Of a stretch of DNA of 64,000 nucleotides, positions 52,090 to 60,075 are shown one piece after another (the first letter of the stretch is position 1; the number at the start of each line of letters is the position of its first letter). A program made the translations under genes and the position numbers. The notes below the pieces were generated by a model. That model searched no databases and had not been told where the DNA came from. It was given only the letters and a program-made list of their open reading frames with translations. The DNA comes from Dorea sp. Lineage in GTDB: Bacteria > Bacillota_A > Clostridia > Lachnospirales > Lachnospiraceae. The stretch is from NCBI GenBank assembly GCA_016295505.1, contig JAEDLC010000001.1, positions 5,052 to 69,051 on the forward strand, read 5' to 3'.

Positions 52090-52893
52090 ATGAGAGCAGA
52101 CGTGCATATGCATACAAATTTTTCACATGATTCTTCGTCTACGCCGGAAGAGATGATTCGGGGGGCGATAGAAAAAGGGCTGGAGGTGATCTGTTTTACC
52201 GATCATTATGACAAAGACAATATGGACTGGGGACCGGAAGATATATTTGATCCGGAAGAGTATTTTCGGGTGCTCCCGCCGCTGAAAGAAAAATACAGAG
52301 ATCAGATTGATGTAAGAATTGGGGTGGAACTTGGGATTCAGCCATATCTGGAGTCATATTACCGGGAATTTGTCAAGAAGTATCCGTTTGATTTTGTGAT
52401 TGGATCCGTGCACTGCATATGGAAGATGGATATTGCATACGGAGAGATTTTTAAAGGACATACAGATGAGGAGATCTATCGTGCTGTGCTGGAAGAGACT
52501 CTGGAAGATGTAAGACTGTATGAAGATTATGATGTTCTGGGACATCTGGATTATATGGTCCGATATGGAGAGAATAAGGAAAAAGCGTATTCCTACCATA
52601 AATATGTGGATCTGATTGATGAGATATTGAAAACAATCATCGAAAAGGGAAGAGGAATCGAACTGAATACGGCCGGTTTAAAATACGGGCTTCCTTTTGC
52701 GCATCCACATCCGGATGTGCTGAAAAGATACCGGGAACTTGGTGGTGAGATTATTACAGTAGGTGCTGACGGACATAAACCGGAGCATATTGCGTATGAT
52801 TTTTACAAGGTATCCGATATTTTAAGGGGCTGCGGGTTTAAATATTATACAGAATTTTGTGGGCGAAAGCCGGTTTTTAAGCAACTTCCATAA
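52090..52893 (+). CDS. PHP-family histidinol-phosphatase-like protein
   Basis: 267 residues. The PHP motifs are DVHMHTNFSHDSSSTPEEM, ICFTDHYD, GVELGIQP, SVHCI and ADGHKPEHI, giving a trinuclear metal site. It resembles HisJ of Bacillus (histidinol phosphate to histidinol), but no his genes are nearby, so other phosphoesters remain possible. Starts 4 nt after mnmA. Confidence 0.85.
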   Translation: MRADVHMHTNFSHDSSSTPEEMIRGAIEKGLEVICFTDHYDKDNMDWGPEDIFDPEEYFRVLPPLKEKYRDQIDVRIGVELGIQPYLESYYREFVKKYPFDFVIGSVHCIWKMDIAYGEIFKGHTDEEIYRAVLEETLEDVRLYEDYDVLGHLDYMVRYGENKEKAYSYHKYVDLIDEILKTIIEKGRGIELNTAGLKYGLPFAHPHPDVLKRYRELGGEIITVGADGHKPEHIAYDFYKVSDILRGCGFKYYTEFCGRKPVFKQLP

Positions 52894-52918
52894 AAAAAGG
52901 AAAACCAAAAGAAAGCAC

Positions 52919-52947
52919 TTGAATTTTTGTATCAGATTTAGTACAAT
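52919..52947 (+). promoter_or_regulatory. Promoter for gap
   Basis: TTGAAT, 17-bp spacer, TACAAT. It leaves a leader of about 100 nt containing a ttaaca / tgttaa inverted repeat. Confidence 0.7.
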
Positions 52948-53052
52948 TGTTTCAGTTGATGAATCTTTAACAATTTTGGAAAAAACTGTTAAGGAGTTCA
53001 CAATAGAAGACTGCGCAACCAGTTAATAAACAAACTTTAGGAGGAATTAATC

Positions 53053-54066
53053 ATGGCAGTAAAAGTAGCGATTAATGGATTTGGACGTATCGGACGTCTT
53101 GCATTCAGACAGATGTTTGGAGCAGAGGGATATGAAGTTGTTGCAATCAACGACTTAACATCTCCAAAGATGCTCGCACACTTATTAAAGTATGACTCTT
53201 CACAGGGAAAATATGCTTTAGCTGACAAAGTAGAAGCAACAGAAGATTCTATCATCGTTGATGGAAAAGAAATCAAGATCTACGCAAAAGCTAATGCAGA
53301 AGAGCTTCCTTGGGGAGAAATCGGTGTAGACGTTGTTCTTGAGTGTACAGGTTTCTATACCTCTAAAGAAAAAGCATCTGCTCACATCAAAGCAGGCGCC
53401 AGAAAAGTTGTTATTTCCGCACCAGCTGGAAAAGACCTGCCAACTATCGTATATAATGTTAACCATGACACACTTACAGCAGAAGATACAGTTATTTCTG
53501 CAGCTTCCTGTACAACAAACTGTTTAGCACCTATGGCTAAGGCTTTAAATGATCTTGCTCCGATCAAATCCGGTATCATGTGCACAATCCACGCTTACAC
53601 AGGCGATCAGATGACACTTGACGGACCACAGAGAAAAGGTGATTTAAGAAGATCTCGTGCTGCTGCAGTTAATATCGTTCCAAACAGCACAGGTGCTGCA
53701 AAAGCAATCGGTCTTGTTATTCCTGAACTGAACGGAAAATTAATCGGATCTGCTCAGCGTGTACCAACCCCAACAGGTTCTACAACAATCCTGACAGCTG
53801 TAGTTGAAGGAGAAGTTACTGTAGATCAGATCAATGAGGCTATGAAGGCTGCATCTAATGAATCTTTCGGATACAATACAGATGAGATCGTTTCCAGCGA
53901 TATCGTAGGTATGAGATTTGGTTCTTTATTCGATGCAACACAGACAATGGTTCTTCCATTAGACAACGGAACAACAGAAGTTCAGGTTGTATCATGGTAT
54001 GACAATGAGAACTCTTACACAAGCCAGATGGTTAGAACAATCAAATACTTTGCTGAATTAGCTTAA
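53053..54066 (+). CDS. gap: Glyceraldehyde-3-phosphate dehydrogenase (type I)
   Basis: Oxidises glyceraldehyde 3-phosphate to 1,3-bisphosphoglycerate with NAD. Rossmann motif INGFGRIGR, catalytic cysteine C153 in SAASCTTNCLAP, and the C-terminal WYDNENSYTSQM. 337 residues. Codons are biased as in a highly expressed gene. AGGAGG precedes the ATG. Unlike Bacillus, no cggR regulator gene precedes it. Confidence 0.98.
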   Translation: MAVKVAINGFGRIGRLAFRQMFGAEGYEVVAINDLTSPKMLAHLLKYDSSQGKYALADKVEATEDSIIVDGKEIKIYAKANAEELPWGEIGVDVVLECTGFYTSKEKASAHIKAGARKVVISAPAGKDLPTIVYNVNHDTLTAEDTVISAASCTTNCLAPMAKALNDLAPIKSGIMCTIHAYTGDQMTLDGPQRKGDLRRSRAAAVNIVPNSTGAAKAIGLVIPELNGKLIGSAQRVPTPTGSTTILTAVVEGEVTVDQINEAMKAASNESFGYNTDEIVSSDIVGMRFGSLFDATQTMVLPLDNGTTEVQVVSWYDNENSYTSQMVRTIKYFAELA

Positions 54067-54085
54067 TATTGGCGAAAAGTGCTGA

Positions 54086-54114
54086 TTGCATGTCGCAAAA
54101 GGCTATTGTATAAG
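54086..54114 (+). promoter_or_regulatory. Promoter for pgk
   Basis: TTGCAT, 17-bp spacer, TATAAG. Its start point would lie at about 54121, at the base of the hairpin at 54121-54154. Confidence 0.55.
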
Positions 54115-54120
54115 ACTCAC

Positions 54121-54154
54121 AAAGGGTCCGGTCTTATTGGACCGGGCTCTTTTT
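54121..54154 (+). terminator. Terminator between gap and pgk
   Basis: Thirteen pairs including two GU (aaagggtccggt / accgggctcttt), 6-nt loop, T-run. It ends gap transcripts but also lies just after the pgk promoter. Confidence 0.75.
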
Positions 54155-54184
54155 AAATGCAGCAGTAAAAAAGGAGGCAATCAT

Positions 54185-55378
54185 ATGCTCAATAAAAAAT
54201 CAGTTGATGATATTAATGTAAAAGGAAAAAGAGTGCTTGTAAGATGTGACTTTAATGTTCCACTTATTGATGGCAAGATTACAGATGAAAATCGTCTGGT
54301 TGCAGCACTTCCAACAATCAAGAAATTAATTGCTGACGGAGGAAAGATTATTCTCTGCTCTCATCTGGGAAAACCGAAGGGAGAACCAAAACCGGAATTA
54401 TCTCTGGCACCGGTAGCTGTTCGTTTGTCTGAACTGCTTGGACAGGAAGTAAAGTTTGCTGCTGATCCTGAAGTGGTTGGTCCGAACGCAAAAGCTGCAG
54501 TAGAAGCAATGAAAGACGGAGAAGTAATTCTTCTTGAAAATACACGTTACAGAATCGAAGAGACAAAGAACGGAGAAGCGTTCAGCAAGGAACTGGCATC
54601 TTTGTGTGATGTGTTTGTAAATGATGCATTTGGTACTGCACATCGTGCACACTGTTCAAATGTTGGTGTTACTCAGTTCGTAGATACTGCAGTTGTAGGA
54701 TATCTGATGCAGAAAGAGATCGATTTCCTTGGAAATGCTGTGAACAATCCGGAAAGACCATTCGTGGCAATTCTTGGAGGAGCAAAAGTATCAAGCAAGA
54801 TCTCTGTAATCGAGAACCTGCTTGAAAAAGTAGATACACTGATCATCGGTGGTGGAATGGCATATACATTTGCAAAAGCACAGGGCGGAACCGTTGGAAA
54901 ATCTCTGTTAGAGGAAGATTACTGCCAGTATGCACTTGATATGATTGAAAAAGCAAAGACAAAGGGTGTAAAATTATTACTTCCTGTAGATACCATTATT
55001 GCAGATGATTTCTCTAATGATGCAAATTCAAAGGTAGTGAAGTCAGGAGAGATCCCGGAAGGATGGGAAGGACTGGATATCGGACCGGAGACAGAAAAGA
55101 TCTTCTGTGAGGCAGTTCAGGATGCAAAGACGGTTGTATGGAATGGACCTATGGGATGCTTTGAGATGCCGAAATTTGCTCATGGAACAGAGGCAGTTGC
55201 AAAAGCTCTTGCTGATACGGATGCAACAACAATCATCGGTGGTGGTGATTCTGCAGCAGCAGTAAACCAGCTGGGATATGGTGCTAAGATGACACACATC
55301 TCCACAGGTGGCGGAGCATCACTGGAATTCCTGGAAGGAAAGGAACTGCCGGGTGTAGCAGCAGCGAACGATAAGTAA
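54185..55378 (+). CDS. pgk: Phosphoglycerate kinase
   Basis: Makes ATP from 1,3-bisphosphoglycerate. MLNKKSVDDINVKGKRVLVRCDFNVPL opens the protein, SHLGKPKG, ILGGAKVSSKI and the nucleotide-loop GGGDSAAAV are all present. 397 residues. The start is ATG 54185 after AAAAAGGAGG; a longer frame from 54086 would run through the terminator. Confidence 0.98.
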   Translation: MLNKKSVDDINVKGKRVLVRCDFNVPLIDGKITDENRLVAALPTIKKLIADGGKIILCSHLGKPKGEPKPELSLAPVAVRLSELLGQEVKFAADPEVVGPNAKAAVEAMKDGEVILLENTRYRIEETKNGEAFSKELASLCDVFVNDAFGTAHRAHCSNVGVTQFVDTAVVGYLMQKEIDFLGNAVNNPERPFVAILGGAKVSSKISVIENLLEKVDTLIIGGGMAYTFAKAQGGTVGKSLLEEDYCQYALDMIEKAKTKGVKLLLPVDTIIADDFSNDANSKVVKSGEIPEGWEGLDIGPETEKIFCEAVQDAKTVVWNGPMGCFEMPKFAHGTEAVAKALADTDATTIIGGGDSAAAVNQLGYGAKMTHISTGGGASLEFLEGKELPGVAAANDK

Positions 55379-55461
55379 GCACTTGGTGAGGCGTTTTCGA
55401 ACTTAGTGTGAACATACCATAGCGTATATATGGATTATTAGTAGTAAGGAGAATTTTTATT

Positions 55462-56211
55462 ATGGCAAGAAAGAAAATTGTTGCAGGTAACTGGAAAATG
55501 AACAAGACTCCAAGCGAGGCAGTTGCCTTAGTTGAAGAGTTAAAACCACTGGTAGCAAGTGAAGACGTTGATGTTGTATTCTGCGTTCCGGCAATCGACA
55601 TTGTTCCGGTTGTTGAAGCTGTAAAAGGAAGCAACATTCAGGTTGGTGCTGAAAATATGTACTTTGAGGAAAAAGGTGCATATACTGGAGAGATCGCTCC
55701 GAATATGCTGACAGATGCCGGTGTAAAATATGTCATTCTCGGACATTCTGAGAGAAGAGAGTATTTTGGAGAGACCAATGAAGATATCAACAAGAAGATG
55801 CTGAAAGCGTTTGAGCATGGTCTTACACCAATCATGTGCTGTGGTGAGACTCTGGAACAGAGAGAACAGGGTGTAACTATGGACTTTATCCGTCAGCAGG
55901 TAAAGGTTGGATTCCAGAATGTGACTGCAGATCAGGCAAAAGAAGCAGTGATCGCTTATGAGCCAATCTGGGCAATCGGAACCGGAAAGACAGCTACAAC
56001 AGAGCAGGCAGAAGAAGTGTGTGCAGGTATCCGTGCATGCATCGCTGAGGTATATGATGAGGCAACAGCAGAAGCAATCCGTATTCAGTATGGCGGATCT
56101 GTAAATGCAGGAAACGCAGCTGAATTATTTGCACAGGCTGACATTGACGGCGGTCTTGTAGGTGGTGCTTCTCTGAAAGCTGATTTTGGAAAGATCGTAA
56201 ACTACAAATAA
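55462..56211 (+). CDS. tpiA: Triose-phosphate isomerase
   Basis: Interconverts DHAP and glyceraldehyde 3-phosphate. Motifs: AGNWKMNKT (substrate Lys), LGHSERR (catalytic His), AYEPIWAIGTGKTA (catalytic Glu) and QYGGSVNAGN (phosphate loop). 249 residues. It follows pgk by 83 nt without a T-run hairpin, so it is probably cotranscribed. Confidence 0.98.
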   Translation: MARKKIVAGNWKMNKTPSEAVALVEELKPLVASEDVDVVFCVPAIDIVPVVEAVKGSNIQVGAENMYFEEKGAYTGEIAPNMLTDAGVKYVILGHSERREYFGETNEDINKKMLKAFEHGLTPIMCCGETLEQREQGVTMDFIRQQVKVGFQNVTADQAKEAVIAYEPIWAIGTGKTATTEQAEEVCAGIRACIAEVYDEATAEAIRIQYGGSVNAGNAAELFAQADIDGGLVGGASLKADFGKIVNYK

Positions 56212-56224
56212 GCAGATAGTATTT

Positions 56225-56261
56225 GCCGTAGGAGGCAGGAATATTGCTTCCTGCGGCTTTT
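56225..56261 (+). terminator. Terminator after tpiA
   Basis: gccgtagga / tcctgcggc stem (alternative inner gcaggaa / ttcctgc), followed by TTTT. A second small hairpin tgtgctg / cggcaca lies just downstream around a T6 loop. Confidence 0.65.
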
Positions 56262-56341
56262 GTGCTGTTTTTTCGGCACATGTACAGGGATGATTTTCAG
56301 GGAATGATCTGATGTGAGATATAATTGGAGGAGAAATGAAA

Positions 56342-57883
56342 ATGAGCAAAAAACCAACAGTACTTATGATCTTGGACGGTTATGGATTAAATGAGAAAAC
56401 TACCGGAAATGCCGTGGCAGAGGGCAAGACTCCGGTTATGGATAAATTAATGGCAGAGTATCCGTTTGTAAAGGGAAACGCAAGTGGAATGGCAGTTGGT
56501 CTACCGGACGGACAGATGGGTAATTCTGAGGTTGGGCATCTGAATATGGGGGCAGGCCGTATCGTGTATCAGGATCTGACCAAGATTACAAAGGCAATTC
56601 AGGATGGAGATTTTTTTGAAAATAAGGCGCTCCTTGCAGCCTGTGAAAACGTTAAGAAAAACAATTCTTCCCTTCATCTGATGGGACTGGTTTCTGACGG
56701 AGGCGTACACAGCCACAATGAGCATATCTATGGACTTCTGGAACTGGCCAAAAAACAGGGAATTGAAAAGGTATATGTACACTGCTTCCTGGACGGACGT
56801 GATACCCCACCGGCTTCCGGGAAAGGGTATGTAGAACAGCTGGAAGCAAAGATGCAGGAGATTGGTGTCGGTGAAGTGGCTACGGTTATGGGTCGTTACT
56901 ATGCAATGGACCGTGATAATCGCTGGGATCGTGTGGAGAAGGCTTATCGTGCTCTGGTATTCGGAGAAGGAGAGAAAGCGGCCGGAGGACCGGCTGGCAT
57001 TCAGGCTTCTTATGACAAAGACGAGACGGATGAATTCGTTCTTCCGACGGTTGTTGTGAAAGATGGCGTTCCGACTGCAACGATCAAGAATGATGATTCG
57101 ATTATATTCTTCAATTTCCGTCCGGACCGTGCAAGAGAGATCACAAGAACATTCTGTGATGAGGAATTTGCAGGATTCGATCGTGGAGAGAGAGTAAAAA
57201 CTACATTTGTATGTTTTACAGAATATGACGTGACGATTGCAAATAAACAGGTTGCATTCGTAAAGGAAGAGATTACGAATACATTTGGTGAATTCCTTGC
57301 AAAGAATGGAAAGAAGCAGGCACGTATCGCTGAGACAGAAAAATACGCGCATGTTACCTTCTTCTTTAATGGCGGTGTAGAAGAGCCGAATGAAGGTGAA
57401 GACAGGATTCTGGTAAAATCTCCAAAGGTAGCAACCTATGATCTGAAACCGGAAATGAGTGCTTATGAAGTATGTGATAAGCTGGTGGAGGCAATCAAAT
57501 CCGGAAAATATGACGTGATCATTATTAATTTTGCCAACCCTGATATGGTAGGACATACCGGTGTGGAAGATGCTGCGATCAAGGCAATCGAAGCAGTGGA
57601 TGAGTGTGTAGGCAAAGCTGTTGACGCGATCAAAGAAGTAGACGGGCAGATGTTCATCTGTGCGGATCACGGAAATGCAGAGCAGCTGATTGACGACGAA
57701 ACCGGTGAGCCGTTCACAGCACATACGACCAATCCGGTGCCGTTTATTCTGGTTAATGCAGACTCTTCTCTGCGATTAAGAGAGGGCGGATGTCTTGCAG
57801 ATATTGCTCCTACTCTGATTGAACTTATGGGTATGGAACAGCCGCAGGAAATGACTGGTAAATCTTTGCTGGTAAGAGCATAA
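56342..57883 (+). CDS. gpmI: 2,3-bisphosphoglycerate-independent phosphoglycerate mutase
   Basis: Converts 3- to 2-phosphoglycerate with two manganese ions. MILDGYGLNE and the phosphorylated serine S62 in GQMGNSEVGHLNMGAGR, plus CADHGNAEQ near the end, identify the alkaline-phosphatase-like fold. 513 residues. ATG 56342 is 9 nt after GGAGGA; ATG 56336 is only 3 nt away and less likely. A TATAAT at 56320-56325 may be its own -10 box, without a good -35. Confidence 0.97.
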   Translation: MSKKPTVLMILDGYGLNEKTTGNAVAEGKTPVMDKLMAEYPFVKGNASGMAVGLPDGQMGNSEVGHLNMGAGRIVYQDLTKITKAIQDGDFFENKALLAACENVKKNNSSLHLMGLVSDGGVHSHNEHIYGLLELAKKQGIEKVYVHCFLDGRDTPPASGKGYVEQLEAKMQEIGVGEVATVMGRYYAMDRDNRWDRVEKAYRALVFGEGEKAAGGPAGIQASYDKDETDEFVLPTVVVKDGVPTATIKNDDSIIFFNFRPDRAREITRTFCDEEFAGFDRGERVKTTFVCFTEYDVTIANKQVAFVKEEITNTFGEFLAKNGKKQARIAETEKYAHVTFFFNGGVEEPNEGEDRILVKSPKVATYDLKPEMSAYEVCDKLVEAIKSGKYDVIIINFANPDMVGHTGVEDAAIKAIEAVDECVGKAVDAIKEVDGQMFICADHGNAEQLIDDETGEPFTAHTTNPVPFILVNADSSLRLREGGCLADIAPTLIELMGMEQPQEMTGKSLLVRA

Positions 57884-57921
57884 AGCACATCGTGAAAAGA
57901 ATATAGTATCAAAGAGATAAC

Positions 57922-57950
57922 AGGACGCAGTCTTTGACAGACTGCGTCCT
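57922..57950. terminator. Perfect 12-bp hairpin after gpmI
   Basis: aggacgcagtct, loop ttgac, agactgcgtcct. No T-run follows. It shares the aggacgcag core with the terminator at 61136-61167. Confidence 0.5.
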
Positions 57951-58007
57951 CAGTTGCATTGGCAGATCAGGATCCGAAAGCGTGTCCTGAACAGGAGGGG
58001 TTGATAT

Positions 58008-58709
58008 ATGAACCGAGATGTGATCAAGCTGATCGCAATGATTACCATGTTCTGCAATCATTTTGCACATGTTTTTATGACTCCAGGAAGTCTTCCGTAT
58101 GAATGCTTGATTGATACCGGATATTTTACGGCGATTACCATGTGTTATTTTCTCGTGGAAGGATATGGGTATACACGATCAAAGGTGAAGTATGCACAGC
58201 GACTGTTTGTGTTTGGCTGTCTTTCACAGATTCCTTATTCTCTGGCGCTGAAGACATGGAATCTGAATATGATGTTTACGTTGTTTATTTGCTTTCTGTT
58301 GATCTGTGTGCTGGAATATGTAACGCATCCGGTAGAGAAAAGAGTTTTGGCGCTGCTTCTGGTCTTTTGTACTTCCTTTACAGACTGGGCATGGCTTGCG
58401 GCGATCTTTACATGGCTGTTTGTATGGAGTAAAGGGGACAGAAAAAAGACATTGATATCTTACATGGTGTCGGTAGTACTGTTTGGAACTACGAATATGA
58501 TCTCCTGCGTTTCTTATTATCCGGTGCCGGAATCCCTGATACGCACGGTTATGAGCTGCGTGGGATTGATTGCTTCGGGAATCGTGATTCTATATTTCTA
58601 CAATGGAAAATGTGCCGCGGGAAAAGGAAGATATAAGAAATGGTTTTTTTATATTTTCTATCCAGGGCATCTTATGCTGTTATGGCTGATTGATCTATTA
58701 TGGTTTTAA
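58008..58709 (+). CDS. TraX family membrane protein
   Basis: 233 residues, about seven to eight hydrophobic helices. The start NRDVIKLIAMITMFCNHFAHVF and the YFLVEGYGYTRSKVKYAQRLFVFGCLSQIPYSLA segment match TraX, a family related to membrane acyltransferases; the F-plasmid member acetylates pilin. No conjugation genes are near, and chromosomal TraX-like genes are common in gut Clostridia, with unknown substrate. GGAGGGG ribosome site. The HAD gene follows 12 nt later. Confidence 0.85.
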   Translation: MNRDVIKLIAMITMFCNHFAHVFMTPGSLPYECLIDTGYFTAITMCYFLVEGYGYTRSKVKYAQRLFVFGCLSQIPYSLALKTWNLNMMFTLFICFLLICVLEYVTHPVEKRVLALLLVFCTSFTDWAWLAAIFTWLFVWSKGDRKKTLISYMVSVVLFGTTNMISCVSYYPVPESLIRTVMSCVGLIASGIVILYFYNGKCAAGKGRYKKWFFYIFYPGHLMLLWLIDLLWF

Positions 58710-58721
58710 GGAGTATGAATG

Positions 58722-59369
58722 ATGAAAACATATGAGACCTGTTTTTTTGACCTGGACGGGACGATCGTGGATTCTTCTCTGGGAATTACAAATGCAGTGA
58801 TCCATTCACTGAAGAAATTCGGTATCGAACCGCCGGATCGAAAAGAGCTGTATTCTTTTATCGGTCCTCCATTGAGAGATTCCTATGCAAAATATTACGG
58901 ATTTGATGAAGAAAAATGTCGAAAGGCAATCCTGTATTACCGAGAATATTATCAGGATCAGGGGATTTATGAAAATCAGGTGTATGAAGGACTGGAATCG
59001 ACATTGAAAGCTCTGAAAGAGAGGGGAAAGAAGCTGGTGGTGGCAACTTCAAAACCAGAGGTTTTCGCAAAAAGAATTCTGGAGTATTATCATCTGGCCG
59101 ATTATTTTGATTATGTAGCAGGGATGGAGATTGGCGGAGGCAGGGCCACAAAAGTGGAAGTGATCGAATATGCGTTGCGGGCATGTAAGATTGAGAACCG
59201 GTCTGCTGTAATTATGGTAGGAGACCGTATGCATGATGTGACAGGTGCAAAGCTGGCAGGGATTGACTGTATCGGGGTGTTGTATGGATTCGGGAGCCGG
59301 GAGGAACTGGAACATGCAGGAGCCTTGCATATCGTGGAAACACCACATAACATTCTGAAAATCGTGTAA
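58722..59369 (+). CDS. HAD-superfamily hydrolase, phosphoglycolate phosphatase-like
   Basis: 215 residues. HAD motifs: nucleophile FFDLDGTIVDSS, motif II VATSK, motif III lysine in RATKVEV, motif IV MVGDRMHDV. The helical cap inserted after motif I is of the PGP/Gph C1 type. Substrate could be phosphoglycolate, a nucleotide or a sugar phosphate. ATG 58722 is 8 nt from AAGGAG; ATG 58719 is also possible. Confidence 0.9.
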   Translation: MKTYETCFFDLDGTIVDSSLGITNAVIHSLKKFGIEPPDRKELYSFIGPPLRDSYAKYYGFDEEKCRKAILYYREYYQDQGIYENQVYEGLESTLKALKERGKKLVVATSKPEVFAKRILEYYHLADYFDYVAGMEIGGGRATKVEVIEYALRACKIENRSAVIMVGDRMHDVTGAKLAGIDCIGVLYGFGSREELEHAGALHIVETPHNILKIV

Positions 59370-59393
59370 ATATAAAAAAGTAATATGATTCAC

Positions 59394-59422
59394 TTGACAA
59401 AAAGATACGATATTGTTATGAT
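59394..59422 (+). promoter_or_regulatory. Strong promoter for ilvN
   Basis: TTGACA, 17-bp spacer, TATGAT with TG at the extended position. Confidence 0.85.
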
Positions 59423-59424
59423 TA

Positions 59425-59448
59425 AAAAACAGAACGCACTCTGTTTTT
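59425..59448 (+). other. Hairpin at the 5' end of the ilvN transcript
   Basis: aaaaacaga, 6-nt loop, tctgttttt: nine pairs, starting at about the expected transcription start and ending in a T-run. It has the form of a weak terminator before the gene. A related hairpin follows ilvN at 60004-60028. Confidence 0.55.
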
Positions 59449-59473
59449 GAAAAATGTTGAAGAGAGGTGCAAT

Positions 59474-59995
59474 ATGCAAAGAGTTTATTCATTATTGGTA
59501 GATAACAATTCTGGTGTATTAAGCCGTATATCAGGTCTGTTCAGCAGACGGGGATACAGCATTGACAGTATATCTGCAGGTGTTACCGCAGATCCGAGAT
59601 TTACCAGAATTACAATTGTGGCAAGCGGAGATGAGCTGATCTTATCACAGATTGAAAAGCAGGTAAGAAAGCTGGAAGATGTCATTGAGATCAAGGTTCT
59701 GGATCCGGATAACTCTGTATACCGTGAATTGATCATGGTAAAGGTTCGCGCAAATAAGGCAGAACGCGCAGAGATCATATCGGTTGCAGATATTTTCCGT
59801 GCAAAGATCGTCGATGTTGAGAAGGATTCCCTGATGGTAGAACTTACGGGAACAAAGTCCAAGCTGGAGGCTTTCTTAAATCTTCTGGAAGGCTATGAGA
59901 TCCTTGAGCTTGCAAGAACAGGTATTACCGGACTGACTCGTGGTATTAAAAATGTCACATTGATTGATCAGGAAGGCAATATTGAAAAAATTTAA
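59474..59995 (+). CDS. ilvN: Acetolactate synthase small (regulatory) subunit
   Basis: Feedback-regulatory subunit of acetohydroxyacid synthase in valine, leucine and isoleucine synthesis. The ACT domain is at residues 1-75 (VYSLLVDNNSGVLSRISGLFSRRGYSIDSISAG), followed by the ALS_ss_C domain (MVELTGTKSKLEAFLNLLEGYEILELARTGITGLTRG). 173 residues. The start is ATG 59474 after GAGAGGTG. The catalytic ilvB is not adjacent; ilvC follows. Confidence 0.95.
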   Translation: MQRVYSLLVDNNSGVLSRISGLFSRRGYSIDSISAGVTADPRFTRITIVASGDELILSQIEKQVRKLEDVIEIKVLDPDNSVYRELIMVKVRANKAERAEIISVADIFRAKIVDVEKDSLMVELTGTKSKLEAFLNLLEGYEILELARTGITGLTRGIKNVTLIDQEGNIEKI

Positions 59996-60003
59996 TTCAG
60001 ATA

Positions 60004-60028
60004 TTAAACAGAGTATCGCTCTGTTTAA
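60004..60028 (+). other. Hairpin between ilvN and ilvC
   Basis: ttaaacagag, loop tatcg, ctctgtttaa: perfect 10-bp stem, no T-run. Its core resembles the hairpin before ilvN. Confidence 0.55.
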
Positions 60029-60075
60029 CAATATAAAGTTTATTATTTTAATACAAATTTAGGAGGAATGCTAAA

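Noticed and set aside
56501..57724. 407-codon minus-strand frame
   Set aside because: Entirely antisense to gpmI, Cys/Phe/Ile-rich and unlike any protein family; a shadow of gpmI codon bias.
58008..58709. Conjugative element suggested by TraX
   Set aside because: No relaxase, coupling protein, integrase or repeats nearby; chromosomal TraX-like proteins are common in gut Clostridia.
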